Shown in pieces: positions 7,588-16,401 of a stretch of DNA of 64,000 nucleotides (positions within the stretch are counted from its first letter, which is position 1; every line of letters begins with the position of its first letter). A program made the position numbers and the translations under genes. The notes below the pieces were generated by a model. That model had not been told where the DNA came from, searched no databases, and worked only from the letters and a program-made list of their open reading frames with translations. The DNA is from Caballeronia sp. NK8 (GTDB taxonomy: Bacteria > Pseudomonadota > Gammaproteobacteria > Burkholderiales > Burkholderiaceae), in assembly GCF_018408855.1 (NCBI RefSeq), contig NZ_AP024326.1:434001-498000 (forward strand), read 5' to 3'.

Positions 7588-7808
7588 ATGAACGAGTACA
7601 GGGTTACTGATATTGAGAACGCCATCAACTACTGGCGATCGCGGCAGGCGGCGACAGATGACTTCGCTGTCTGCCCCAGAGCAAGAGTACTGCGGACGTG
7701 TATGGAACGATGATCTATCATCAACGAGAGCGCGTCGAAGCGAGAAACCTGACGCCAGAACAAAATGAAGCGATAGGTCTGGCGCTCGCCCAGAAGGAAC
7801 TTTTTTGA
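7588..7808 (+). pseudogene. DUF3717-like small protein gene with a one-base frameshift
   Basis: The first frame starts at ATG 7588 and reads NEYRVTDIENAINYWRSRQA, the form of DUF3717 proteins, up to about CPRARVL. The family continuation (DVYGTMIYHQRERVEARN, then LTPEQNEAIGLALAQKELF and TGA at 7806) lies in the next frame. The shift falls near 7680-7700 and needs a single base change in length. Either the gene is dead, or the reference sequence has an indel. The stop is 21 bases before the next gene, so both were probably co-transcribed. Confidence 0.6.
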
Positions 7809-7829
7809 TTCCGTCGAGGAGGCGCAAAC

Positions 7830-8333
7830 ATGTCAAACGCCCGTAGCGCCTTATTGTGGGTCGACGCGGTGGCCGGCGGTGGACGCGTCGAGATCTATTC
7901 GCGAGAGGTACCGAAGGCGGACGCGCTGCGCATGTTTGCGTCAGCCAGCAGCGACACGCGAGCGTTCGAAGAAGACCTCACCGACTGGGTCGCGACGGAG
8001 ATCGTTGGCGACGTTCTGTACGCCGGCTATTTCTGCCCTAAGAGCAAAGGCTTAGACGAAGAAAAGCAAGTGTCGTTCGCGCTCGTACATGCGTGCGAAG
8101 CGATCAGCAAGCATTTTGGCATCGACGCGGGGATCCTCGAGCACGCATTGCGGCCAGAGAATCTGGCAGAGTTGGCCGCGGCACGGGATGCAGAGATCGC
8201 ATCTCTGGTCCATGATCTTCCAGAACTTACTAAGGACGCCGAGACCGTGCGAGAAAAGCATGCGTCGCTGCAAGCGGCTCTTGCCGATGAGCTTGCGAAG
8301 GCGATCGCTTCCGGAAAAATTAAGTCTCACTGA
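7830..8333 (+). CDS. Hypothetical protein, 167 aa
   Basis: Starts at ATG 7830 with GGAGG 9 bases upstream. It is acidic and helical. The N-terminal strand-rich segment SALLWVDAVAGGGRVEIYSR is followed by a middle with VATEIVGDVLYAGYFCPKSK and a long C-terminal helical region (ELTKDAETVREKHASLQAAL). I do not recognise the family. Fragments of a related copy lie 400-500 bp upstream, so the gene belongs to a small duplicated family in this region. Nothing suggests secretion or membrane location. Confidence 0.65.
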   Translation: MSNARSALLWVDAVAGGGRVEIYSREVPKADALRMFASASSDTRAFEEDLTDWVATEIVGDVLYAGYFCPKSKGLDEEKQVSFALVHACEAISKHFGIDAGILEHALRPENLAELAAARDAEIASLVHDLPELTKDAETVREKHASLQAALADELAKAIASGKIKSH

Positions 8334-8435
8334 GCATCCAAGACGCGTCAGGCGCTGCCTTGACAATACTGTCGCGTCGGTACCCTAGGTAGTGAGCCGA
8401 ATATCCTGCTCGGCCGCTACCGATGGAGAATTTGG

Positions 8436-8738
8436 ATGGCTTTTCGTATCGACCCCTCGTCCATAGCGTTCCTGGAAACCCGCCGTGGCATCAACGCCAC
8501 CGCGACGATCGTGTCTGATGAAGGCGCCAAAATTGGCGAAGTCGACGATATAGCGGAGAAAATCGTCGCCGATGTGACGTTTGTATTGGCGGCCGCCCGC
8601 TCGGCGTTTGTTGAAGAGGCGCGGCTTGTAACACCGGTAGTTCTCGGTCGCACCGACCACAACGACGATATATTCTCATCCGAGTACGCGCGAGCGCTTC
8701 TTGCGGAAGCGGAGAAAGTCCTGCTATCCAGCATGTGA
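8436..8738 (+). CDS. Hypothetical protein, 100 aa
   Basis: ATG 8436 with GGAGAA 6 bases upstream. The sequence opens MAFRIDPSSIAFLETRRGIN, runs through a strand-like TATIVSDEGAKIGEVDDIAE segment and ends in helices (IVADVTFVLAAARSAFVEEA, SSEYARALLAEAEKVLLSSM). Codon use fits the neighbourhood. No domain is recognised. It is the last gene of the small plus-strand series and converges on the chemotaxis genes. Confidence 0.6.
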   Translation: MAFRIDPSSIAFLETRRGINATATIVSDEGAKIGEVDDIAEKIVADVTFVLAAARSAFVEEARLVTPVVLGRTDHNDDIFSSEYARALLAEAEKVLLSSM

Positions 8739-8824
8739 CGGACGGGTCGTCCTCGCACCACGAGCCCGAGTTAGTGTGCCCTCTCGCCCATGCGTCTCCG
8801 TGATCGATACGCGTCGGACCGACG

Positions 8825-9268
8825 TTACATCGTCCTGTCAAAGATTGCGCCGAATACGGATGCGCCGTGATTTGTTGGTGCGGCGCTTGCCGAGAGCGGC
8901 GCAATTTGAGCGAGCTTGTCTGCGAGGGCAGCCTCAGAGAACGGCTTTACGATATAGCCGCTAGCACCGGCGCTGATCGCCGCGAGCACGTTTGCACGCC
9001 TCTTTTCGGCGGTCACCATCAATACCGGTAGTTCCGCCAGATCCGACTTGCGAATCTCCTGCAGGAGGGTCAGCCCGTCCATGTTCGGCATGTTCCAGTC
9101 AGTTATGACGAGATCGAATTGTTGCGCGCGCAACTTCTCTAGCGCTGAAACTCCGTCCTCGGCCTCGTCGATGGTCGTATAACCGATGGCCCTCAGCATT
9201 TTTCGGATCAGATTACGCATGGTGGCCATGTCATCGACCACCAACAAACGCGTATTGGCATTTACCAT
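8825..9268 (-). CDS. CheY-like single-domain response regulator
   Basis: A 147-residue receiver domain with all signalling residues: the acidic pair in RLLVVDDMATMR, the phospho-acceptor Asp in LVITDWNMPNMDG, the Thr in LPVLMVTAEK and the Lys in GYIVKPFSE. It is slightly longer than CheY because of an Ala-rich tail. The start at 9268 has AAGGAAGAG upstream. It lies 40 bp downstream of the chemoreceptor gene on the same strand, so the pair is probably one operon; phosphorylation by a CheA encoded elsewhere is expected. No cheA, cheW, cheR or cheB is visible nearby. Confidence 0.9.
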   Translation of the reverse strand: MVNANTRLLVVDDMATMRNLIRKMLRAIGYTTIDEAEDGVSALEKLRAQQFDLVITDWNMPNMDGLTLLQEIRKSDLAELPVLMVTAEKRRANVLAAISAGASGYIVKPFSEAALADKLAQIAPLSASAAPTNHGASVFGAIFDRTM

Positions 9269-9308
9269 CTGTGAACTCTTCCTTTTTCCACCGTGCCTCT
9301 CGGTACGC

Positions 9309-11006
9309 TTAGAACGTCGACCAGTCGCCGTCAGCCGCTGCCACAACAGCTGTCGGCTTCGGTGCACTCGACGGCTTCAGCACTCTCGTGGTCGTGCCGC
9401 TCTTCTTCGCGTGTGCGGCGTGCGGCGTCTGAGGAGCACTGTTACTGAGTAGCTGAACGGCAAGCGTCTGACCGGTGCGGAACACTCCTACGGCGGTGGT
9501 GAGTTGCTTCGCTTGGTCCTCCATCGAACCTGCCGCGGCCGCTGCCTCCTCAACGAGCGCTGCGTTCTGCTGCGTCACCTCATCCATCTGTGAGATGGCT
9601 TGGTTCACTTGCTCAATGCCACGGCTTTGCTCGTTCGAAGCCGAGGCGATCTCGCCCATGATGTCGGTGACGCGTTGGATGGCAGTGCCGACCCGCTGCA
9701 TGGTTTCCCCTGCCCGCGCGACAAGTTCCGTACCGGCTTGCACTCGGTTGCCGGACCTTTCGATTAGATCTTTGATCTCCTTCGCAGCGGCTGATGAGCG
9801 CTGTGCGAGACTTCGAACCTCGCTTGCCACTACCGCAAATCCACGGCCTTGCTCGCCTGCGCGCGCCGCTTCAACTGCCGCGTTCAGCGCCAAGATGTTC
9901 GTCTGGAAGGCGATGCCTTCGATCATCCCGATGATCTCAGCGATCTTCGCGGAACTCTCCTCAATGCCCGCCATCGTGTCGACGACTTGACCGACGATAG
10001 CGCTGCCCTCGTTGGCGACGACGTTGGCGGTGTCCGCCAGCCCGCTCGCCTGCTTGGCGTTCTCAGAATTCTGCTTGACCGTGGAGGTTAGCTCTTCCAT
10101 GCTCGCGGCCGTTTCTTGAAGAGAAGCGGCTTGCTCCTCTGTGCGCGATGACAGGTCCGTGTTGCCAGCAGCAATCTGTTTGCTAGCGCTGGCAATCGCC
10201 TCACTGCTCAGCCGAACAGTGCTGACAGTGGCGGCCAATTTATCTTTCATGGCGGCGACGCCGGCAAGCAATTGGCCCATCTCGTTGTGCGTTTTAATCG
10301 ACACCTCGTGGGTCAGGTCGCCGTCCGATATGTGCTCGAAGTGCTTCAGCGCTTCGGCCAGTGGCGTCATGATGGCCCGGCGCAAGAAGAACCAGCCGAG
10401 CGCTGCGGTAGCTACGCCAACGAGCAAGGCCAACACCCCAAGGGTGCGCAGCCCTTTCACGCGGGCGTCGCTCTCGGCCGTCTGACGCTTCGCATCGGCA
10501 ATTTGGAAATCTTGCAGCTTTTCGAAGGCTTCAATACAACGGGTGTACGACGTCGGCATATCCTGGAACGCAATGCGGCCGACCGCCTCGTTGTCGCCCG
10601 CTTCTATCGCAGCGCCGAATCTGTTGATTGCCTGTCGCATAACGGCGCGAGACTCGGCAACGCTCTTTGCGAGTTGGTCCTCATCGGCTCCGCGCGGCAG
10701 GGAGTCATACTTGCTGTACCACTCGTCTGATTGACGCATGAATCCATTGGCGCGTGCGATCAGTCCGCCAGCGTCTTTGTCCGCCGGATTTATCGCATAG
10801 CGGTCAAGCGCAAGCCGCGCACGAGCGATGTAGTTGTTTGATATGCCGAGGGCGTTGACCGCCGGTAGCGAGTTGTCAGAGATGTCCTTGGCCGATGAAT
10901 AAGTAGCACTGACGCCGTACAACCCGAAGCCGACTGACAGCGCCAGCAGAAAGCCGAGGAAAGCCATGGTGAGCGCAAGCCGCGCCCGAATCGTCAGGTT
11001 GTTCAT
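9309..11006 (-). CDS. Methyl-accepting chemotaxis protein
   Basis: A 565-residue chemoreceptor. TM1 is at about 8-30 ([20 protein letters not shown]), a periplasmic four-helix ligand-binding domain follows to about 190, and TM2 is near [20 protein letters not shown]. Then come a HAMP domain, adaptation helices with [20 protein letters not shown], and the signalling tip [20 protein letters not shown]. It ends in GDWSTF, a pentapeptide of the W-x-x-F type that tethers CheR/CheB. The ligand cannot be read from sequence. The downstream cheY-like gene suggests a dedicated output module. Confidence 0.93.
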   Translation of the reverse strand: MNNLTIRARLALTMAFLGFLLALSVGFGLYGVSATYSSAKDISDNSLPAVNALGISNNYIARARLALDRYAINPADKDAGGLIARANGFMRQSDEWYSKYDSLPRGADEDQLAKSVAESRAVMRQAINRFGAAIEAGDNEAVGRIAFQDMPTSYTRCIEAFEKLQDFQIADAKRQTAESDARVKGLRTLGVLALLVGVATAALGWFFLRRAIMTPLAEALKHFEHISDGDLTHEVSIKTHNEMGQLLAGVAAMKDKLAATVSTVRLSSEAIASASKQIAAGNTDLSSRTEEQAASLQETAASMEELTSTVKQNSENAKQASGLADTANVVANEGSAIVGQVVDTMAGIEESSAKIAEIIGMIEGIAFQTNILALNAAVEAARAGEQGRGFAVVASEVRSLAQRSSAAAKEIKDLIERSGNRVQAGTELVARAGETMQRVGTAIQRVTDIMGEIASASNEQSRGIEQVNQAISQMDEVTQQNAALVEEAAAAAGSMEDQAKQLTTAVGVFRTGQTLAVQLLSNSAPQTPHAAHAKKSGTTTRVLKPSSAPKPTAVVAAADGDWSTF

Positions 11007-11270
11007 TGTTCTTGCTTCTAGCGCTCAACAGTAAAGGCAGTGCGATCGCGCGGTCGCGGTGCCTTGCGCTTCTGGGATAAAAGCGATCAGTGTCTATCGG
11101 CACCAAACCTCACGCGCTCCAGTGAAATTTTCTACGGCGGCACTGACGGGGACGGACCGGTAACGATGACCGCACACGTGCCCTACGCCTCTCGCATGGC
11201 TGACTTGACTTAAGGGCGTTATTGGTAAGCTCCTAGGCATCCAATAGCCGCACAGCGACGCCACGAAGCG

Positions 11271-12005
11271 ATGCAAAAAAGAAATCTGACCAAGTCACAG
11301 CGCGCCGTGATGGATTTGCTCGACCAGGGCTTACCGGTCGAGCAGATCGCAAACAGTCTCGGCAAGAGCGCCTTGGCTGTGAAGAAGCAGCTCAACCGGA
11401 TAAAACGACGGGTCCGAGAAGGAAGGATCGACCCCTCACCTCTGCCGATCGAGCGCGCCGCGAGCGAGCCCCGCATCAACCTCGCGGGCTTCGACGTCTT
11501 CCGCCGCGACGCGAAGGAACACGGCGAGCGTCTCAAGCAGCTCTGCCGCGATCGCGGCTTCGTTGGTCTTTATCCACTCGACGGGCAAGTGCCCTCCTCG
11601 CTTCAACGGCAAGACGCTGCCCGATGGATATACGCCGCGAACATCGAACTGATCCGGTCGGCCGATATCGTGATGGCGAACCTCGATGACTTTCGCGGGG
11701 CCGGTGAACCAGACAGCGGGACGGCTTTTGAAGTTGGTTTCGCGACAGCTCTCGGCAAGCCGGTGTGGGCCTATCGGTCCAGCGAAGAGTCGCTTGTCGA
11801 GCGCGTCACGGCCGCGGCGATCGGGACCGAAGGCGGTTTTTGTGCCGGAGGCTACTTCATAGAGGACTTTGGCCTCAGCGTAAATCTGATGCTGGCGTGC
11901 TCGGCACACATTATTGTCGGTGGACCTGCTGCTTGCCTCGACGCCATTCGAACTGAGGTCGACGAAGCCCCCCGCATTGGTGGCTTGGGGTTGGCGAAGC
12001 GTTAG
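11271..12005 (+). CDS. HTH-fused nucleoside 2-deoxyribosyltransferase
   Basis: A 244-residue two-part protein. Residues 1-48 form a sigma70-region-4/LuxR-like helix-turn-helix (LTKSQRAVMDLLDQGLPVEQ, then IANSLGKSALAVKKQLNRI). Residues 65-235 are a nucleoside 2-deoxyribosyltransferase domain. It has an Asp in ADIVMANLDDFRG, then PDSGTAFEVGFATALGKPVW, where Asp and Glu are six residues apart as in the catalytic Asp92/Glu98 pair of the Lactobacillus enzyme. These enzymes cleave or exchange the N-glycosidic bond of deoxynucleosides. Fusion to a DNA-binding domain is unusual for a salvage enzyme. The next gene follows after 47 bp on the same strand. Confidence 0.8.
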   Translation: MQKRNLTKSQRAVMDLLDQGLPVEQIANSLGKSALAVKKQLNRIKRRVREGRIDPSPLPIERAASEPRINLAGFDVFRRDAKEHGERLKQLCRDRGFVGLYPLDGQVPSSLQRQDAARWIYAANIELIRSADIVMANLDDFRGAGEPDSGTAFEVGFATALGKPVWAYRSSEESLVERVTAAAIGTEGGFCAGGYFIEDFGLSVNLMLACSAHIIVGGPAACLDAIRTEVDEAPRIGGLGLAKR

Positions 12006-12052
12006 CTTCGCTGTAGGGTTTGGGGTGAGCGAACTTCAGTATATCGACTTCT

Positions 12053-12985
12053 ATGCCCGATGATATTTGGCTTGTTGCATCCGAACACGCCTATGCCCAA
12101 TGGCAGCGGGAAGAAGCAACGGGCGCAGATCGCCGCGCGTTCGCCGATCAGTCGATCGTCCAGCACCGTTCGATGTTCTCGCGCTTCAATGACTATCTGA
12201 TCGCGCACCGCGCAACGGTGGCGAGCTTCGGGACGGACCACATTGATGGCTTCTTCGCTGAACTCGCGCAGGACTGCGCCCCCGGCACGACGACCCGCCT
12301 GCGCTACCTAAAACTCATCGACCGGCTCACGCGTCATCTCGTGAACATCGAATTGCGCCGTGACAATCCGGCCGCGCAGATGTTAGTCAACGAGAACTGG
12401 CCACAAGACGAGCCAACGCCGATCTATCTGTCACCGGAAGACGATGCACGGCTACAAGCTATGTGCGTCGCAACCGAAGGCGCGGAATTCAAGGACCTGC
12501 GGAACACCGCGATCGCGGCGCTGTTCCTCGCGTCAGGAGTCACGGCCGCCGAACTTAGACAACTGCGCGTCGACGACCTCGATATGCATGGCGAGCGCCC
12601 TACTGTCTTCGTCGACAAGCACGGGCCGCGGATTGCACGACGGGTTCCGATCGATGCCTTCGCGGTCGACGTACTGCGCAGCTATCACGAGGCCCGCAGC
12701 CAGATTCAGCCTCCAACGCAATGGCTATTCATCGCCACTGCGGGCGGCAAACCGATGCAGCCCGACACGATGCTGAAATGCGTCCGTGTGGCTCTACGCA
12801 GCGCGAACTTGTCGGCAGCCGACGAGAGTCCACGCTTGCTCAGAAACACCTTCGGTCGTCGGCTGATTATCGCCGGCAAGACCAACGAACAGGTGAGCAA
12901 TCTTATGGGCTTGTCGAGCCATCGCACGGCTGCTCGCCTTCGTCAAACATTCGTACCGAGCGAGGCGTCCGAAGCACAAGCTTAG
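12053..12985 (+). CDS. Tyrosine-recombinase-fold protein lacking catalytic residues
   Basis: A 310-residue protein with an N-terminal SAM-like core-binding domain (about 15-110, SIVQHRSMFSRFNDYLIAHR) and a C-terminal integrase domain. In the usual order of catalytic positions, Arg I (GLRxSEL) is replaced by Thr in SGVTAAELRQLRVDDLD. The His of HxxR is Arg in SPRLLRNTFGRRL, although Arg II is kept. The next His is Leu in LMGLSSHRTAARL, and there is no Tyr after that segment. The ORF is full length and uninterrupted, so loss of catalysis without decay suggests a retained DNA-binding role. It probably forms a transcription unit with the deoxyribosyltransferase gene. Confidence 0.78.
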   Translation: MPDDIWLVASEHAYAQWQREEATGADRRAFADQSIVQHRSMFSRFNDYLIAHRATVASFGTDHIDGFFAELAQDCAPGTTTRLRYLKLIDRLTRHLVNIELRRDNPAAQMLVNENWPQDEPTPIYLSPEDDARLQAMCVATEGAEFKDLRNTAIAALFLASGVTAAELRQLRVDDLDMHGERPTVFVDKHGPRIARRVPIDAFAVDVLRSYHEARSQIQPPTQWLFIATAGGKPMQPDTMLKCVRVALRSANLSAADESPRLLRNTFGRRLIIAGKTNEQVSNLMGLSSHRTAARLRQTFVPSEASEAQA

Positions 12986-13090
12986 CGGTTCGCGGTCGGC
13001 CTCGGCCACAACCGGTTGTATCGTACACCGTGACGCGCTTGCCCCTGTCGCGTGGTCCGAGCACGGATCAATACGTTGCGTCAGCAGTCG

Positions 13091-13552
13091 TCATCGCTTG
13101 CCAGATGACTTGTCCCAGTCTTCCTGCAAGCGAAAACGACCGGTCGACTCCGCGCGTCGAGCGGGCGCGCGCGTCACGCTGAAACCACCCTTCAGCCATC
13201 TGGCAACGGCTATATAGCCGGCGTGTGAGAACTCGACGATTTTCTCGACCGCTTCCGCTGTCCGTATTTGTTGCGCGATCTCGAGAGGGATTTCACCACA
13301 GGCGATTAACACGCCCTTTCCGCTAATCGCCTGCTCTATCGTCTTCCCACGAAAGGAAAGACGTAGCCGAAACGACGGCTGCTCATCTGCGTCTGGCGAA
13401 TAGGCAACGTCAAGTGTCGAGTCCGCAAAATCGGTCCACAATTCGCCGAGTTCAGGGCATTCACTGCCCGTCAGCTCGGCTGCCCGGTCGAAGCCATCAT
13501 TCACCTTGGTTATGGACCGGCTGTCGGGGTCAATCAGGTAACACAGAAACAT
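13091..13552 (-). CDS. Hypothetical protein, 153 aa
   Basis: The ATG at 13552 is chosen because GGAGG lies 5 bases upstream; a longer frame to 13702 lacks such a site. The protein opens MFLCYLIDPDSRSITKVND, has a mid-section SFRLRLSFRGKTIEQAISGK with GVLIACGEIPLEIAQQIRTA, and ends in a basic tail. The alternating strand/helix pattern suggests a compact alpha/beta domain, but I recognise no family. It converges with the recombinase-like gene upstream in coordinates. Confidence 0.6.
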   Translation of the reverse strand: MFLCYLIDPDSRSITKVNDGFDRAAELTGSECPELGELWTDFADSTLDVAYSPDADEQPSFRLRLSFRGKTIEQAISGKGVLIACGEIPLEIAQQIRTAEAVEKIVEFSHAGYIAVARWLKGGFSVTRAPARRAESTGRFRLQEDWDKSSGKR

Positions 13553-14337
13553 GTCGCCTCCGGCAGTTGAACGTCCATCCCGAATCGCGGCGTTGAGCTC
13601 ACGCCTTTCGTCTAATGGCTTGGTGCCCCCCAAGGGACGCGAGCCACGGTCCGCGGGAGCGCGCTCAAGCGCGCGGTGTCGCCAATTTCCCGCTTTAAGC
13701 ATAGGAGCAAAATTAGAGCCCCGGGCGCGGCTTTCTCGTTCGCAAGACCAAAAACGGCCACTTTCTGCCGCTCACCGGGAACATGTACTTGTCACCTGAA
13801 CGACTGCTCCACATCCAAGACCGGGCTACGGGACGATACGCTTGTCGGCCACCACCAACATCGCTGACGATGTTGGAACGACAGCGATGGTTGAGACTCG
13901 TTCGCCGCTTCCGGCTTCCGAAGGATGACCAACCCGTCTTGTGAATGACAGCGAGGCGGGAGCGCAGGCGCACCACCGATGCACGGCGAGCGTCGGCTGT
14001 GGCTACGGCACAAGCATTTGTCGTCAGAGGGTGCTCGGCCGATACCGCCGCTTTCTAGTCGCCGGAACCGGTCACTTGAATGCCATTCGGAAGCGGTTGC
14101 TTCTCGGACGTGTATGCCGGTACAGCGCCGTCTGCGACTTTCAGGGACTATTGCGATCGTCGTCCGTCTGTGGTTCCGCGTCAGAAAGCCGTGCAAGCGG
14201 GAACGTTATCAGGCTGATTAGGGCGCCCAACACGTAGCCGGCTTCGTATACGAGAACATGCGATCATTGGCCCAACTGGGGCAAGCAGTTTCGGCCGCGT
14301 GTTCGGGCCGGACCTCCCTAACTTTCAGGTCAGTCAA
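13553..14337. other. 785-bp gap, degenerate GC-rich spacer
   Basis: I see no supported gene. Frames of up to 100-134 codons here lack ribosome-binding sites and have skewed Arg/Ser/Pro content. The sequence carries repeated motifs of the type CGGCCACTTTC, GGAAGCGGTTGC and CGACTTTCAGGG, like the decayed spacer found between many Burkholderiaceae genes. The AraC-gene promoter must lie at its right end. Confidence 0.45.
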
Positions 14338-15177
14338 ATGGATCGAGTACCGCCGCACATTCCAAATCGGGCGAAGTTTTGGCGGGAGCCTGCTTTCGCA
14401 GGTATCGAGATGCTACAGGCGACCTACCGTACTCATCGGTTTCCGCCGCACGCGCACGACGAATTTGCCTTCGGCGTCATTGAGCGAGGTGCCCAAGCAT
14501 ACCTCGACGCACGTGGACACCGCCTCGTGATGCCCGAACGTACGATCTGCGTCATCAACCCCGGCAGCGTGCACGAAGGGCGACCCGCGCTCGAGGGTGG
14601 CTGGGACTATCGGATGATGTATGTGCCGACCGCCGACCTGACGAACATGCTGAACCGTGAGCGCCGGCCATTGAGAGGAACGCTTCATTTCTCCGAAACC
14701 GTCATCGACGACCCGCAGACGATGCGATTGCTGTACGAAGCCCATTGTTATTCGGAATCGACCGACATTCATCCTTTGGAAAAGACCTCGCGCCTCACTG
14801 TAGCGTTGTTTCAACTGGTCCAGCGGCACGCACAAACAGTTCCGAGCGTCGACGCTTTAACATTGCTGCCGGGGGCAGTCAAACGGGCACGCGAATTCCT
14901 GGATGCGCACTTCGTGGAAAACCCGACCCTTGACGCGATCGCAGAAGTTGCCGGAATGAGCACCTATCAGCTTATTCGCGTGTTCAAGCATTCCGTAGGT
15001 ATGGCACCGCACGCGTATCTAGTCCAGCGCCGGGTCGCATTGGCAAAGCAGCTCTTGCTCAAAGGGCAGCCACTAAGGCAGGTCGCAATCGAAGTCGGAT
15101 ACTGCGATCAGGGGCATCTAACCCGCGAATTTCGACGCTTTTTTGGCGTACCGCCAAGTCGCTCACGCCGGCAATAA
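14338..15177 (+). CDS. AraC-family transcriptional regulator (cupin N-terminus)
   Basis: A 279-residue regulator. The N-terminal half is an AraC-type cupin sensor (HRFPPHAHDEFAFGVIERGA, then VMPERTICVINPGSVHEG). The C-terminal 100 residues carry the double HTH: NPTLDAIAEVAGMSTYQLIR, then GQPLRQVAIEVGYCDQGHLT and REFRRFFGVPPS. The ATG at 14338, with AGGT 9 bases before it, is preferred over a GTG 39 bases earlier with no such site. It lies 75 bp upstream of, and on the same strand as, the threonine aldolase gene, so it is the likely local activator; the inducer is unknown. Confidence 0.9.
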   Translation: MDRVPPHIPNRAKFWREPAFAGIEMLQATYRTHRFPPHAHDEFAFGVIERGAQAYLDARGHRLVMPERTICVINPGSVHEGRPALEGGWDYRMMYVPTADLTNMLNRERRPLRGTLHFSETVIDDPQTMRLLYEAHCYSESTDIHPLEKTSRLTVALFQLVQRHAQTVPSVDALTLLPGAVKRAREFLDAHFVENPTLDAIAEVAGMSTYQLIRVFKHSVGMAPHAYLVQRRVALAKQLLLKGQPLRQVAIEVGYCDQGHLTREFRRFFGVPPSRSRRQ

Positions 15178-15252
15178 GCGCAACTTTATCCAAAAGTACG
15201 CGGACGCAGGAATACACAATCTGGGCACGACAATCATCCCAGAGAGCACGAA

Positions 15253-16350
15253 ATGATCGACCTGCGTAGCGATACTTGCAGCCAGCCCACAGCGGCCATG
15301 CGAGCAGCCATGGCGTCCGCACCGGTGGGCGACGACGTCTATGGCGACGACCCGACCGTAAAGGAGCTCGAGCGCGAAGTAGCGGAATTGCTGGGCAAGG
15401 AGGACGCCGTTTATATGGTGACCGGCACCATGACTAATCAGGTCGCCATCCGGGCCCACACTGAACCGGGCGACGCGGTGCTGTTCGATCAGAACGCACA
15501 CGTCTATATTCTTGAGGGTGGCGCGCCAGCTGCTTTCTCAGGTGTGCTCCCGCGGCTTTTGCCTGGCGTACGCGGCGTGTTTTCCTCGAAGGACGTGGCG
15601 GACGCACTAGGTGTGCCGCATCGATTCTTTCCGGCTACGATCCCCGCCCCGGTCAAGCTGCTATGTCTGGAGAACACTCACAACATCGGCGGGGGGAAAG
15701 TCTGGCCGATTGAGCAGCTCGTCGGTGTTTGCGATGCAGCCCGATCGAAAGGCCTGGCGCTGCATCTCGATGGGGCGCGGTTGTGGCATGCAACGGCGGC
15801 TACAGGTATTCCCGAGCGCGACTACGCGAAACACTTCGACACTGTCAGCGTGTGTTTTTCAAAGGCCCTTGGCGCACCTGTCGGCTCTGCGCTGGCCGGC
15901 CCGCGCGACTTCATCGCTCGGGCACGTCGTTTCAAGCAACAAATCGGGGGTGGCTTCCGTCAGGCGGGCATCATCGCGGCGGGGGCGCTCTATGCGCTGC
16001 GTAACCATCGTACCCGTCTGGTGGAAGATCATGAGCACGCGCAAATGCTTGCCCGTGGAATTGCATCTTTGCCAGGGATTGCACTGGATGTTGCGTCGGT
16101 GGAAACCAATATCGTACGTTTCGGCGTGACATCGCTGCCCGCTGGCGAATTCGTCGAGAAGCTCCATGCAAAAGGACTCTACGTTCTTCCCTCCGGCGCT
16201 GATGCGGTTCGCTCAATCCCGTATCTGAACATCTCCCGTCAGCAAATTCAGCAAGCTATTGAAGTTATCGCTTCCGTCCTCGAGCCTCACTCGGCTGCTG
16301 CGGGGACGCTTGGCTCGCAAGCGGGCCGCGGGGCAGCCGCCGGATATTGA
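15253..16350 (+). CDS. ltaE: Low-specificity L-threonine aldolase
   Basis: A 365-residue PLP enzyme of fold type I that cleaves L-threonine/L-allo-threonine to glycine and acetaldehyde. It begins IDLRSDTCSQPTAAMRAAMA, the standard threonine-aldolase start, continues with APVGDDVYGDDPTVKELE, has the substrate/PLP motif LCLENTHNIGGGKVWP and LALHLDGARLWHATAATG, and the Schiff-base Lys at about residue 204 in VSVCFSKALGAPVGS. Full length, with GAGAG before the ATG. It is followed after 51 bp by a tautomerase-family gene, so the two are probably co-transcribed under the AraC regulator. Confidence 0.93.
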   Translation: MIDLRSDTCSQPTAAMRAAMASAPVGDDVYGDDPTVKELEREVAELLGKEDAVYMVTGTMTNQVAIRAHTEPGDAVLFDQNAHVYILEGGAPAAFSGVLPRLLPGVRGVFSSKDVADALGVPHRFFPATIPAPVKLLCLENTHNIGGGKVWPIEQLVGVCDAARSKGLALHLDGARLWHATAATGIPERDYAKHFDTVSVCFSKALGAPVGSALAGPRDFIARARRFKQQIGGGFRQAGIIAAGALYALRNHRTRLVEDHEHAQMLARGIASLPGIALDVASVETNIVRFGVTSLPAGEFVEKLHAKGLYVLPSGADAVRSIPYLNISRQQIQQAIEVIASVLEPHSAAAGTLGSQAGRGAAAGY

Positions 16351-16401
16351 ACCTTACCCTCCATCCTTTGCGCTGGAACAGCGATTTAAAGGAGACTGTC
16401 A

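Noticed and set aside
993..8738. Possible integron-like gene-cassette array at the left end, suggested by small genes and GTTAGGC-type words
   Set aside because: Genes point in both directions, no attC-like folded sites occur at regular gene ends, and no integron integrase is present; two matching words (near 1033 and 7478) are not enough.
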